From Plasmopara viticola (Eukaryota > Oomycota > Peronosporomycetes > Peronosporales > Peronosporaceae): 64,000 nt of DNA. The position numbers and the translations under genes are program-made. Positions 1 through 13,269 of this stretch are shown here, one piece after another. The notes beneath the pieces were generated by a model. It was not told the origin of the DNA, made no database searches, and saw only the letters and a list, made by a program, of their open reading frames with translations. The DNA is taken from positions 310,001-374,000 of the forward strand of contig MBPM02000013.1 in the NCBI GenBank assembly GCA_001695595.3, in the 5' to 3' direction. Numbering within the stretch: position 1 is the stretch's first letter; every line of letters starts with the position of its first letter.

Positions 1-1641
1 GCATTGGCTGCAAAGTCATAGAAACGTCGTGTGGTTCCTGTTTCCACTGTCGTCTCGAGCAAGATGACCTCGTGATCAAAGCTCTTGTTCGAGGATACTT
101 GAACATAAGTGCTATCAACAGTAAGTGCTCCCAGCACCTCCCACGCGACCTGTACCTTGGAAAAACTAGAAGTCTCCACTTTGCAATACAGACCGCTACA
201 CGTCGCAACCTCGTTGCGCTTCCAAGCTAATGCACCACAGCCCATCTCATTGACTTGATCGGCTTTTGCAGTATACAAGCTCGTAGTAGGAAAGCCATCT
301 CCAATCTCTGAGCTTTGAGACGGCCTTGCGGCATCAACCCATCGGATCATAGGCTGCGCCATTTCAATCATCATGAGCGCCAGACGGACATTTCGTGGTA
401 CGTGTCCCACAAATTCAGTCGTCGCTCCTTCCGTTCGGAAAAAATCAATATTTGCGTTGTACAGTTCCTTCAAGTCACCCAACTCTGCAACTTCTGGCTT
501 TTTGCTGTTCGAAGTCTCGACTAGAATGTTAAACGCACGATGAGTAATGTTGTTGTAAATTGTCTTCTCTTTCGGATATCCCCCAAACGTCGAGGGCTCA
601 CACGGTTGAAAAGGCTGTGCTTCCAAATCGTAAAACTGGTTCTCCCACGACGCCGCATAGCCCCAGTCCTCCATTCCACCTACAATGCTTTGCATGTTAG
701 TGCTATGACAATATTCACCTTATGATGATCGAAAAAGACGCACCCGTGACACCGTAAACGATGTCATTCATCGTGCCTGTCGGATAGAGTTGTCCATCTG
801 GAAAGACGCCCGCAAAGTTCGCCAACGTGTTGGTAAGTTGTATCTGGGCAACGTCATCAGGAGACTTTTCACTCGGATTTTCTTCGTTTCCATCAAGATA
901 GTGGTCGGGTGAGCCCCATTCGTACGCCACGGCTTGCGTGCCAGCATGGAAAGTCACTGCTAATTGAAAAATATGGTCTCTCCAAATCTCGTTAACAACA
1001 CGAGATGTCATTGCTTGCATACACTCGGCTCCAGATCGCATATAATTATAATCACGGTTCGGATCGACCGTCAGTTCTTCGCGATGGTTGTGTGAGTAGC
1101 CATAAGCATTCGTCATGGGCATCACGAGCACATTTCTCGCATTCACTAGCTCCTTCAGCCATCGTTGTGTACTAGACAGTGGCTTTGTCGTGTTCGCGGT
1201 ACCATAAGTTGACGTTGCGTAGGCAAAGAGCGCGACCAGCTCAATTGCAGCATTGGGACCAATGCGTTCGTTGCCATGAAGCGCGCCACTAATAAAGACT
1301 TCAGGCCGTTCTGGATCATTTTCAAGCGTCGAATGATTGGTAAGATGAACTACAAATTGTTTACAGGGCTCCGTGTCGTTCGTGACGTCGTCTGTGATAC
1401 ACTGAAGGTCTTCAGGGTATGGTAGCCCATACGTGTCTTGAGCTACTGACACCTGTACGACATCTGGAAACGTGGCATTGAGCTCCAGTAAGTACTTGGT
1501 TATCTCTGCATACGTCCGGTAGGCAATAGGAGACGATGGAGTTGCAGTGGCAGCGTGGAGGAGAACGACGCCCACACAAGCCAGCGACACGGAGGTAAGC
1601 ATGGCACGCGAGATAGAAGACTTGAGTGAAGAATTGAGCAC
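1..1641 (-). CDS. Secreted M14-family zinc carboxypeptidase, C-terminus cut by window edge
   Basis: Two exons are visible, 1641-744 and 679-1, joined over a 64-bp GT-AG intron (680-743); splicing restores the block VTGGMEDWGYAASWEN. Residues 1-34 look like a signal peptide (a second Met at residue 14 is an alternative start). The zinc-binding motif HGNE gives H122 and E125, and FHAG gives the third ligand H232. DPNRDYNY (193-200) supplies the family's substrate-binding Arg, and VETSN supplies the general base, about E354. All catalytic positions of the M14 metallocarboxypeptidase family are therefore present. Known role of the family: removal of C-terminal residues from peptides; the signal peptide suggests secretion or an endomembrane location. 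The frame stays open to base 1, so the gene continues to the left. Family call is firm; substrate preference is unknown. Confidence 0.9.
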
Positions 1642-1814
1642 AGGACGGTACTTGTAGACGAAAAAAAATCGACATTACCGGTAGTGCACATTTTTGAGGG
1701 AGACCAATAATAGCGATTTGCGCCTCTAAGTATAAAGCAAAGGTCAGAAATCTGAACTTATGCGAACCTTAAGCAATGGGCTTCGGATTCCGTTGCATGG
1801 TAGTGCTTGTAGTC

Positions 1815-2038
1815 TGCTATATCAGCCTCGACTTTGTCTTTGGCTTGCCAAATACTGGCGGTCAAGCATCCTAAATGATCTTTTAGTATCGCATACGATA
1901 ATTGAAGATCAAGAAGTATCGTATGATCATGAATCATCGTTTGATCATGAAGTATTGTATTCGATACTTGAAGATCATGAAGGATGCTTGACCGCCAGTA
2001 ATTGGAAAGCCAAAGACACAATCGGGGCTAAAATAGTT
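1815..2038. repeat. Large imperfect inverted repeat (foldback/MITE-like)
   Basis: The two halves are near reverse complements. The strongest arms are about 1824-1872 and 1982-2030 and share TTGGC...ACTGGCGGTCAAGCATC. The AT-rich middle repeats GATCATGA and GTAT motifs and is itself partly palindromic. Similar reading frames on both strands are a by-product of this symmetry. A non-autonomous hairpin transposon is the likely origin; no target-site duplication was identified. Confidence 0.7.
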
Positions 2039-2819
2039 CCAGCTGCGGGCTCAATGCGTTGGTAGATGTCGCAGTCATCTGCATGATGAGCACTCTGTAT
2101 AGACTTGAGTATGTAGCGAACATCATACGGAATGCTCTCGATCTGAACGATCACTAATTAATTTATCATTTGCATTCAGAAGAAGTCTCTAGTTCGGATT
2201 TTTGGCCGAATCTTTTTAATGGTCTCTAGTAAAGCAGAACAAATCCCTACTCAAAGCGATCGAGTTGCGTTCGTTGCCTTTGGGCTTTCTATCTGACGTT
2301 TTTTTGTTTGTAATAAAAAGTTGTGCGAAGATTCTAAATTGCCTTAAGTTTTTTATGCATGACGAATTTGTTCGTCAGAAAAACTTACGACCCGACTAGT
2401 AGAGGTCAGCACACAATCAGGCCTGCGCGAAAGCGCTTTCGACAAGCACTTTGGGTTTGTCCGGTTTAAATTTGATGTAGAAGTTACATTTTGAGAAGAA
2501 TTCCAGCCGCCTTGTCATTCGCAGGATTAAAAAGGGCGCATAGATTGCTATCCGCAAAGATTCGTGGTCTGAGTATGTTACAAATATGTTAGATCTCAGA
2601 AGATGGACTAAAAACTTTACCTATGTGTGCTTTATGGCAAACTATTCTGTCACAGGCGAAATGATTTTATTTGCTAATCTAGAGCTGCCTGCACCAAAAG
2701 GAGATGCCTTATCCCCACCTAATTTCTGTAGCTAGCAATCAAAGCTTATTTTCAAGCGTCGCAAACAACATTTAATAAATTTTTCTTGTCAGGCAAATTA
2801 AAATGGTACCTGATAAAGG
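2039..2819. other. No gene seen between foldback element and decayed repeat
   Basis: AT-rich sequence with frequent stops in all frames. No coding family, RNA gene or clear repeat was recognised. Confidence 0.5.
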
Positions 2820-4040
2820 TCTCGTAGCGGTAACACCTTCTTGCACGTTGCGCTTTAATTCTCCTTATTTGTATGCTTATTTTGCACCTTTAATAAAGGA
2901 TGACGCGCTGCCTGAGTATATAAAAATTGCTCGTGAGTGCCATGGCCTGTTATCGCTCAGACAGTAAGTTGACCTGGTGACACGCGTTGGCATTCCCGGC
3001 GGTGAGTGCCCATCATTTACTGCGTTTGAGACTTCGGCCACTAGAATCACCCGAAGATTGTTTTAAAGAATGTCGTCTTTGGCTTTGCCCTCCTCATCCT
3101 GGTATCCAGTATTGACAATATTATCACCGGCATCGTAGGTCGGATTTAGACCCTTGACAAATAGCTTTCTTGTCGTAGTGGAAGAGGTCTTTCATGTGGC
3201 CGCTCGTCTGAGGGGTTCTAGGACACTGCTTCTTGCAGCCTTAGCGGTCGAATAGTTAGTTAGGCGAGCACTCATCGAAGCTCTTTATCACTTTCGATCT
3301 TTTTATGAAAAATGTCCGAAGACGGGGGTGTCAGTCGACCACCTAGCGATAGAAAACAGTGATTACGCTTATGCCGCCGTGGTGGAATGGAAACATGGTA
3401 TCTCACAACTGATGCAACTGAACAAAGTCCTCGCACTAAGTTTTATATGGGCTCACTTCAATAATCGATCTTGCTATTAGCACTTAAAAGAGCAGACACT
3501 AGAACTTTCTTGTCAGTCCATAAACGCGGATGATAACGCCTCAACTAGTCACATTCCATAGAGTTTGACTTTAAGAGCACTAACCCTAGTCAGTGAGCTT
3601 AATTGTATCCTGCCAGAAGTATGAATTCTTTTTTTGCATTCTCCAGCGACTTCGATAAAGACCGTCACAACAACTAGAGGTACTGAGAACCCACATCAGC
3701 TCATACAGCAATTCTAAGAATGGAAACGGAAAAACTGGCCTTCAAGTAAGCCGACTATGACTGTGGGGTCTTGCTAGAGTGGAAAGTGGCTGGCATAGTC
3801 AAGGAGCAAGACACATGGAATGGGCTGAACGTACGCAGAACAAAGTCAAGATCCAAATGCTGACTATAAGCTGGCTTGCAACAAAGATTTTTCACGTCAT
3901 ATAGTCATAAGAATTAGATCTTAGTTCTGGCTTAGTAAAAGCGCAGAACAAAAATCATTTACAGAGTGACCTGCACAGATTTCCTCTTGCGTGATGTAAT
4001 AAGATGTTACATAACTTGTTTAGAGCCAGCTTTTTGCCAA
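2820..4040 (+). pseudogene. Decayed multicopy coding repeat, copy A
   Basis: Stretches of protein-like sequence run in the forward frame with several stops and frameshifts, for example around LVAVTPSCTLRF (from 2820), VVEWKHGISQLMQLNKVLAL (near 3385-3445) and SLTLRALTLVSELN (near 3560-3605). From about 3475 to 4040 the DNA matches, in opposite orientation, a second copy at about 34210-34800. Shared stretches include TGTCAGTCCATAAACGCG and CGACTTCGATAAAGACCGTC. A repeat with coding character present twice in 64 kb suggests a transposon-derived gene. I do not recognise the protein family, and it cannot be functional as it stands. Confidence 0.55.
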
Positions 4041-6348
4041 AAATAGCTAAAACTGGTAGATTTTAGTTCACAACAGATAGCCTTCCAATATTTATACCGG
4101 CCTGATTTTCATGATAAAGTTTATGCATATAAAAGATCCAAAATACAATTATAACCTCGAAAAAAACTACACAATTTAAGAGCTGCAATCTGTTGCACAA
4201 TTCGATCCCTTTGGTCCAAAGATTTTGATCGCACGTTCACTGGAAGGTCGTCTGCCTCTGTGCACGCCTTCTCTGTGTCAGATGTTGTCTAAAACCATCA
4301 CACCTACGCGGGTAGATTGACTTCCTAATTTTCCAGCAAAAAATCCAAGGTGGAGTCAGCGACTTTCTGGCATCTTGTGGACAAGCACATCACGTTGATC
4401 ATAAACCTTACGGGCTTTCATGAGCCTCAAAGGATAGCTACATTGGAAGCCATTTCTATCTTCAAGTGGCTTAAGCGCATCAGGCCATTTGGTCCCGACA
4501 AGCAAACTCTATACTACAAAGCTCAAGCAGCATGGTCCTTGATAACTTCGGCGATAGCGTCTACTGTCTGATAAAGCCTACCATTTAAACCTTTTAAGTG
4601 AAAAATACTTAACTTTTTAATTTCATAAATGGCCACTGAAGTGAGCCTGATCACAGGTGACCACGTGCGAGTGGTACTCGCTTTATTTTACCTAGAAGAT
4701 TTTGTTTAAAACTAAAGCTCACTCTTCAAACTAATTTGAGTTTTTTTTTAATGACCACAACTTCTTGAATGCAGGCAGCAACGTTGGAAGATACAATCTT
4801 GATACATTTCGTTAGGAATACAGCCACAAAAGCTTGCTTTTTGAGAATGACGTAAGCGGACAGCTGTGCAATCTAATGAGCCCCTGTACTAGTTATGTCT
4901 GTAGCCCATCATACTGAGATCAATTACCAGACTAAAGCAATGACGGTCAAAGCAGAACCTTCTGTATTGGCTTTAGCAGCAAAGGTAAAAGTAGATCTTT
5001 GTCCCGCTTAAAGACTTAATAATTTACTGGCCAAGGCTGGGCCCTCAGATTAATGAGAACGTTGGTCACTAATTAGAGAGGGTTGCATTTCTGTAAGTGT
5101 AACATCCCCTCCGATATGTATCGCTGACTTTTTGTACAGAAGCTGGAAGTAATAGCGATCTGGACATCGCTATCATTTGCTAGTGACGTCAAGAAATATT
5201 ATGTGTGTATAATCTCTTATAATTGGTGCATGTCCAAACCATGCAATAGAAATGAAGCCCTCAAGAATGGCAGATCTCGAAAAAATATCAACAGTAGAAA
5301 GCTGCTGGCTTATCGCTTTTTTTGGAAAGGACCGTTTTGAATCTGAGTACACTCTACTACGTCGAGGGAATTTGCGTGTCAGCAAACGATCGCGATCGAT
5401 CGAAATAAGTTTAATAAATGTAGTAGGTGAGAGCAACGGAATAAAGTCAGCTTCAGCTCAACTTGGTTAAAACAGCCCAGCAGTGATATTCTGAGAGTCT
5501 GAACGGAACGGAGTCATCAGTGGCGCAGAGCCTTTTTGGCACACGTTGGCACCGCCTTTTTAGTACTCAAGAAATCACGTCGGCCCGAGATTAGGCTTTG
5601 CCGCACGTCGCGATCATTTTTAATTAATCCTCTGCACTTTTGGTAGCTGCCAAGCCTTGAAAGGAAAAGGGGACATGAATCTTATACGTTATCTGTAGTA
5701 AAATGTTCACACGGCGCCAGCCGTTTGTCCAACGTCCTAAACAACTTAGCGATGGCGTATCAAAAACCACCAGAGAATTGCAATCGGCCTTGTCAAAGGG
5801 TACACAAAGTGAGGACCCTAAAATTTCTAAGGTCACTGCAGTACGCTGCTGAATAAAGCACAATTAAGGAAGCTGGCGGAAGCTATGCCAACCGCGACAG
5901 CAAGAAAGTTTTTTTCGAGAGAAAATTCACCTTCCGTACTCCTTGTTCGACGAAGGAGACACTGTAAGTAAAGGTGCATATCGTGGCTTAGCTGATAATC
6001 ATCACTTAATCGACGTACGATAAGGTCTAGACTAAGCCATTGCGTAAGAAATAGAAATCCCCTGGAGGCCTGATTTGAATATTAAAGAAATATCCTGACG
6101 ACCTATCAGTCAAGCTGTTCAAAATCGTATACCGACTCAAGGAGCCAAAGGTTGTTGATCGTAAGCTGGGTGCCAAAAGATTCTGCGTCCACAGATACCC
6201 GGGGCATTGATCTCGTTACCCTGTTATAGGCCATTCCCACCGTAAAAAAGCCAACACTTGTTGTAATTATGGTAGACCTAGGTTCACCCTTCAAGTCCCT
6301 TTAACAAACACGTTTTCTTTTTTGCATAATCCAAAATAATTGTGCTAC
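4041..6348. other. Intergenic, no gene recognised
   Basis: Only short unsupported reading frames are present, some on opposite strands over the same bases (for example 5173-5470). A region near 4170-4290 shows weak similarity to 41410-41510, possibly the remains of a shared LTR-like repeat, but divergence is high and no LTR pair was found. Confidence 0.4.
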
Positions 6349-6470
6349 GGTCGTCAGCCAAAACTAAATGTCATGTGTCCTAGTGGACGATCTATGTGCC
6401 TGGACACATGTGTGCCTGGACACATAGATCGTCCACTAGGACACATGACATTTAGTTTTGGCTGACGACC
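6349..6470. repeat. Perfect 50-bp inverted repeat hairpin
   Basis: Bases 6349-6398 and 6421-6470 are exact reverse complements, beginning GGTCGTCAGCCAAAACTAAA and ending in its complement. The 22-nt centre contains the junction of two direct copies of GTGCCTGGACACAT. An uninterrupted 50-bp identical stem in otherwise decayed DNA implies a young inverted duplication or a recently inserted hairpin-type MITE. No clear target-site duplication is visible (flanks CTAC and AACG). Confidence 0.85.
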
Positions 6471-9400
6471 AACGTCGGACGATCTGACAAAGGCGTACCT
6501 TGCTGTTACGATCGAAAGAAATGCAAAGTGCACAGGCTCTAAATGTAAAGACGATCGCTTCCATGATGCAGGTGCCCACAACGCAATTAGCTGCGGAAAT
6601 CAAATTTGCAGAACATAGTCATAGCACATCATATGCAAGTCAGTAGCCTTAAAAGCGGGATCGAACAGACCCGAACGTTATAAGCACAAGCAGCAATTTA
6701 TATTAAGCCCGTATAGCAGGTGCAAATACATATTTTATCAGACGCATTTTGAAAAATGATCTATTAAATCGCTAGCGTTTTTAACGTAGTCGTAAAGTGA
6801 TTTTTGAAAAGTGAACTAAACGCCACAGCGGTCGTCTTTTCCGTAAGTTTGCAGTTTGGGCGCAATGTATGTGTAAGGCCTTGCCAGTATGAATAAAAGC
6901 CCATTCATCACATTCTTAACGTATTTGGATGGTTTGTAGCTTGGACTTAACCCTGAGTTATGCGAAACCAAGAAACGAAATCCTGTCGGCTATGGAAAGA
7001 GGACGCCGATCCTTTTCTTTATCTGAATGCTATGAAAAGTGAAGGCAAGTATTGCGTTTGTCGTGGTATGATATATGCTAAATTGCTCAACGACAGGGAC
7101 GAATGTAATTGCTCCTTACTTTAGCTGGAAACTTCCTTGATGTTGAAGGCAACTCCTGAAAAATTCGATGATAAATATTGAGCGCGGATTCAGACTGTCT
7201 TTTCTTTTGCGCGATCGGGCCTTTAAAGAGCAGCCCGGCCACCCAATAGTCATGCCTAAGAGGAGCTGCTGCGCAAATTCTACGTGCATATAATTGGATT
7301 AGAGGTAGGCAGTACGAATGCCTGCAATTGCCGTGACACGACGATGAATTTTGCCGTAGACTAATCTTTTGGTACATATTTCCTCAAACTTGGCCTTGTT
7401 CATGACATGAAAAAGGTTATCTAGTATCATACCGTAATTCTCTTTTTGCGAAGCTATGATATCCGCATCCTGAACTTTTTTCCCCGCTAATGAATCTATG
7501 TCATTTACTTGTGGACCTTCGCTACCATTCACAGGTATACAATATGATACTCACATACTATACGCTCTCTTTAGTAGCTCCAAAAGGAAGTGCTGTCATT
7601 AGAACTTGACTTTAAGGATGTCATCATTTTCTTTGGGATGATGTCAGAAACTTCGATAATTTTAATACTTAGCTTGAGCCTAAAAATTCTCAGGACCTTG
7701 CTACATGGGGCCGATTGCAAAAAAGAGGTATATACATGACTCACTTGTGCCTTGTTGCGCATTATAAGGCACCTGGCACTTGGCCTTGCCTCGTAGATCG
7801 CTTCAAGGCTTCTTTATTTTAGCCAAATCATAACTTGTATCACGCAATACTTGTCGATGACAGGGACAACAAGTGACTTGGCTAATAAAATTTCAAGATT
7901 TTACAGTCCAATAACTTTTTTAGCTTTGGCCTGTTGAGAATATGGTTGGTGCTATCCCTGAAAATATATCTTTATAAATCTTGTCTGACCGCATTCGCTT
8001 AAGAGTTTTTCGACGTGCCGAAGTCTACCGAGACTTGAAGGGGTTTTCTATAACCTCTTGCAGTTGCATCTTCAAGCATTCTGTTCAGTGCCAATAGCTC
8101 CTTGACAGATGCCATGTTGTCCAAGGCTCAAATCCCATGGTGTGCACCGACCAGTTGCCCACCTCTTTATCTAGACTTAATTCTTCTACATCAGAGCACC
8201 TTGCCTCTACTTGTGTGTAAGAAAAACTTACTATAAGAGCGCGGCTTTTGCACCCTTTGAGAACCTTGAGCAAGACTACTTCGTTGGCTTTTTCTGATTT
8301 GACTCAAAGCTTATCACAGCAAAAGCAATTAACAATTCTTTGCCTAAAAAGCTTATTTTTTGGAAATTGAACCCAAGTTAACGGTTCTACGGATGCTTAT
8401 AGGAATCTTGTCAATCGAGAGCAGGCGATAAAGGTGTACTTCTCTCCAAAAGCTTTTATTGCGAATTCTGATGTTGCAGCCTGCACATTAAAGAGGTGGG
8501 TGCGAGGTGAGTCTATCCTTGATCTTCTGTGAACACAGACGCTTTCGCTTGCCCAAAGAGTGACTGATGCCCTTCATCTTCCTTGATTCGTACACATGAG
8601 GTAAATACTTCCGTTGCTTGTAGACGAAAATAGACAAGCGCTGGCCGAACCTGAAGCGAATCGGAGAGATTGTTGCTTGCACTCGGACACAAAACACTCA
8701 GGTAGAAGGTCTCGGTAGAGTACCTAGCTTTCAGCTAGGCCTACCAGAGCAACTGCTGCACGCATTTCTAGTTTGTAATCATTTATGATTTGACGACCAT
8801 CTCTCACTCCTTGTTTTATATGCAAGTTTTGGATTTATATGCATTAGGGTAGATGACTTGGCTTTAGTTCCAGAGTAGATGCTACCGTTGGGGCTACCGC
8901 AGCTTGTGCTGTGTGCATTTTTGAAGTACAAATATTGTCCGCTGAGGTCAATAGTCTGCACGCGTTCTAGCTACCTAGGGCTGAGAGTGTAAACGCTTCG
9001 TCAAAGTCAGTGAAATCTATGAGAAGCTTAGACTGTGTGCCCACTAGACGAAGGAGGTAGTGTGATCAGTTTTGGCAAAGGGCTCATGTGACCGGGTCAT
9101 ACAGCAGGAATGTATGTTCTTCCAGTTAGCGAAGAACGTTTTCGGACCTAATAGAAGGGGCATTGCAATAGAATGCAGATTAAAAAGTATTTTTATCCCA
9201 CCTATGATTCTCTAATTGCAGTAAATCAAATATTTTTTTGACAGAATATATTCATTCCGCTTTTTTTGTGATACATCAGCATGCAGATACCAATAGGTAT
9301 CGATCGTGCACGAAAAACTAAAATTCTTATACGGGATGTTCTTTTTTGACACCGTCGATCGTGTCCGGCCCAGCCGCTTAGTGAGTCGTCGTGCTTCACC

Positions 9401-12400
9401 GACCACGCTACCAGTGGAACTTGCGGCTAACTACGCATAGAAAATTACAATGTAATGCCAGCAGCATATTTACATTGGCGTGGTGGTGACAATCCAACGG
9501 AGTTTTAAGTTGCTTACCAACCCATACGTCATTTCGTGACCGAGTTGACCACCAAGCGTTGTATCGTAAGTCTCATAAATAATAGAGTATTTGGTAATTT
9601 TATTATAAAACGAAAACTCTTGGTAGTCACCATGATTACAACAATCCGTTTTCGTCGATAGTCGATGAAAATTATTGTCCAGGTTCTTAGACTAGTTCGT
9701 CGATTTTGAGAGCTTTTAGCAAAGCTATGCACAAGTCATAGCGCGCGTACGCGCCATCGATTAGTTCAATTACTGGGTGTCTCAAAGATGCATCCACCAA
9801 CGCATCCTATTTTCTGACTTGCAGCTCACCTCGAAGCTATGCGTTGCAAATAAAGTGCCATCTGATTATTCTTTCCAAGCTTAGCGCTTGGTCTTAAGCT
9901 TTTTATTTTGCCAAAAGATTGCTTTATCGCAAGAATCTCATTGTTACTTATAGAAGAGTGATTCTTGCAGCCTGGAGGGGATCGAATTAAACTTGATTGA
10001 TCAATCTCGTCCTTCGGTATCTATTTGTAGCCGATGGCAAAATTCGACGCGTCACAGATTACCCTGGACATTCGTCCAAGATCCGACAGATTCAGAATCG
10101 ACACCTGTAAGAGGCTTCCTTGACTCGTTACGCCTGTTGGCTTAACCTCTTTTACAATTCCCTCAAGAAATGCGTTAGCTAGTTTTACCAACATTACATT
10201 TCTATTGAATGATGCTCTTTTTAAGTTGCCAAAAGTGACTTTGTGCAAATAAGAAATGTTAATTCTGTAAGGTTATCAACATCTGTATCACTTTTAATTA
10301 AAAGTGCTAGTATGTTGTATTTCGGGACCCGCCTTCGTCGTAACCTGATAGAGATGTACGTCACGAAATTGACTGGAAAGCCAGGCGAGGCTTAATTTGG
10401 GACTATCCTTTGCCAAAAAAGCATTGACGCACCCGCTTGGTAAATTGTGTTTCCTTATTTCCGCCGACACTCTGTGTCATGAAGGAAAATGGCAAGTGGT
10501 ACATCGCACACGCATGAATGCGGCCATAATGCCAGAACAGACACTCAATCCTGGCAGAGATGTGCTGCAAAAAAAGACGGGGACGCGCAATGTACAGTGC
10601 ACTAGACTTTGTCATAAAAGATGTTAAACCCTTATGCTAGAGTGGCATACAGTCAGCACTCAGATCGGTATGCTTTTGAAGAAGACGGACATGTCCCTAG
10701 CCTTTCGGCCACGCCTATGACAACGCACTTGTTTGGAATCTACAGTGTGTATGAGCATGCGTACTTTAGTATAGTGCAGAGCACGGAAGGAAAGACGTAG
10801 TGTTTGCCTACGATATTCTGGAGTGCATACGCACGAAAACGATTGACACTAGCGCGAACGATTGCATTTTCGGCGCCGCATGAAGTCCACTGTAGGATGA
10901 TGTAGTAGAATGCTATGCTTCTCGGCTGATATCAGATAAGTCGAGACCAATGTGTAGCGGCTCGATAAAGAGAAAGTTATGGAAGTGGCTTTTTGCTTCA
11001 AGTCTTTAAGCCTTGCCGTAAAACTTAATGAGAGTATCTAGCGATAAAATATGCTTCAGATGTCTACTGCCTTAAATTTTACGTCCCTCTCCAGAACGAC
11101 ATATAGTCGATTGCTGTCGTCATAAACAACCCTTTCCATCGAAGGTGATACACACCCTGTGAATTATGCACCAAACGTCGCCGTCTTTCCCTTGGTAGAT
11201 AGCTTTGTGCCTATTGAGTGAAGTCTTTGCTCTCGGGCAAAGGCAGCACCCAATACAGTACTAGAATGCTGGTTGACCGTGTACTTTCGGCTCTTTAAAT
11301 TTTAGTGGGCTCGGCCCAAGGAACACCCCTTCCAAAGAAGACTTATGCCCCCACAGATGGTATGACTTCAAAAGTCTACTTTCTCCTCATCCGCATATCT
11401 TATATCATAATAATCAAGCCGTCTGATAGCCTCAGTTCTGCCATTCGGTTTGGAAGTAACTTTAGCATCTATTGCCGCTTTTACAACCTCATATAAAGAG
11501 TTAAGTGTATACGCGAAATACCTCCGTCCAGACCGTGCCCGAGCGTAGTCGATCCAGAAAATCAAGTTGAGCTTACTAGTTATCCCAATTTGAAGTAATT
11601 TTTACTATCGGACAAAGGTTTTCGAACTTCCACTGCTCTAACAGCTTATACAAACGCGTCACGGCAGATGGCCTGCAGAGTAAGGCTGAACATAGAGATG
11701 TGCGCCAGCTGACGCGAATACATGATAATGCTACCTCAATTAAATACCGCATGAAAATGCTCAATTACTTCGTCCTGAACAAGGCAGCCACCATAAGCAA
11801 TTTTGACCCCTTTGACCCAGATTAAAAGGTCTTGACACTCGCTTTTGTTTGGGTGGGTTACCTGCCTTCAGCGCCAGCATGATCGGCGCAGACAACTTCG
11901 TCACCTTCAATTAGGCTATAACAATTCAGAATTATCGCTACAAAATGTCTCCAGATCGCATCGGTTCCTCATTCTCTCAAATCTTGCATATCAGGACTGC
12001 TTATTTTGGTCACGGAAAAAGGTCCCAGCGATGATTTTTATTGCCACAACCATCCTAAATAACGCCCATTTATGTGTGCAATTCTCTTGTCAGCCATTTC
12101 TTAGCATTATATGGCTATCACTATATGCTTGGAAATAAAGTTTGTCTGAGGGCGTCATAAAACAGTAACACATATTCACACTTTGAAATAGCGCTCCCCA
12201 TAAGCGTTATAGATTGGCGTCGATGTCCAAAAATTGTGATCTGTGTTTCGTCATTGCTACCGGCATTAGTATCTTCAATATATCATTAACTTTGTCGTAT
12301 TTAACTCCAATCAAGTTGACCCATTTGCTTAGATTGGATACTTCTTCGTCGTGATTGGCTTGGAAGGAGCTGGTCTGATGATGTGAGCGCTTACGCCACC

Positions 12401-13269
12401 GAGATAAGTAAACTAGCTGCAGCAGTCTCGTCTTGTGCCTCTTCTCCTGACCCCACACCGATCACACTTCGTTATGCAGACCAGGTCAGAGTTGTTACAC
12501 TTCAGCAAATTCTTCAATCCCAAAACTGCTCGATATGATGCAGTGGCCACGTGAATATTATCTTAATAAAAGGCACACATATGTAAGGATGAGCTTGTTG
12601 CCGCCAGTTCCAACTAATTCAATTCTGACGGCCACGCAGCGTGTTTAGCAGTGAAAATGCAGGGTAATAAGATGGTGGCTTTGAGGGCTTGAATGATATT
12701 TAAATGCCTCAATCAACATTTTAAACCTTAGTGTAATGTGCATTAGTTAGATATCTCAAATGCCACCAATGGTTGATTCATTTTAGCATATCCCATGCAG
12801 CGCTGCTGCTGATAGAATTATGGTGCAGTGTGGCTTCGGTTTGCCCTGAACCTCTGCCGAGCGAATTACTAACAGAAGTTTGCTCAGTTTTATGGACGCT
12901 CTTTCCCCAAATCCACGACCTGCGCTTCCCTTGCACCATCTTGTAGTATACTGTCGGCTTCTCCTATAGCTTAGCTGATAGAACGTGCGACTGTTAGCCT
13001 TAAGGTTGCTGCTGAGAGCACATAATGTACCACACAGCATTCAAGCGGTAGTCGCTGTCCTTTTGTCGTCATTAGCGTCTAGTTTGTGCTCCGATGTGAA
13101 CTGTTTCTTAGCATAGCACTACTTTGCCAGCAATTCGATTTGCTTCTCTTTTACGCAAATTTGTTAGGATAAGCTATTGCTGCCATTAGACAAATTTTTG
13201 TTGGATATGCTGGATTGTCCGGTAACCACTCCATCATCTACTCTGCTTTCTTATTTCGGCCGAATTCTG
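6471..13269. other. 6.8 kb without a recognisable gene
   Basis: All reading frames are short (under about 100 codons), and several overlap on opposite strands. I saw no conserved protein motif, splice-joined coding exon or RNA gene. It is probably decayed mobile-element DNA of unidentified type. Confidence 0.5.

Noticed and set aside
1758..2065. Two opposite-strand reading frames of 87 and 101 codons with similar proteins
   Set aside because: They are the two strands of the inverted repeat at 1815-2038; the similarity comes from the palindrome, not from genes.
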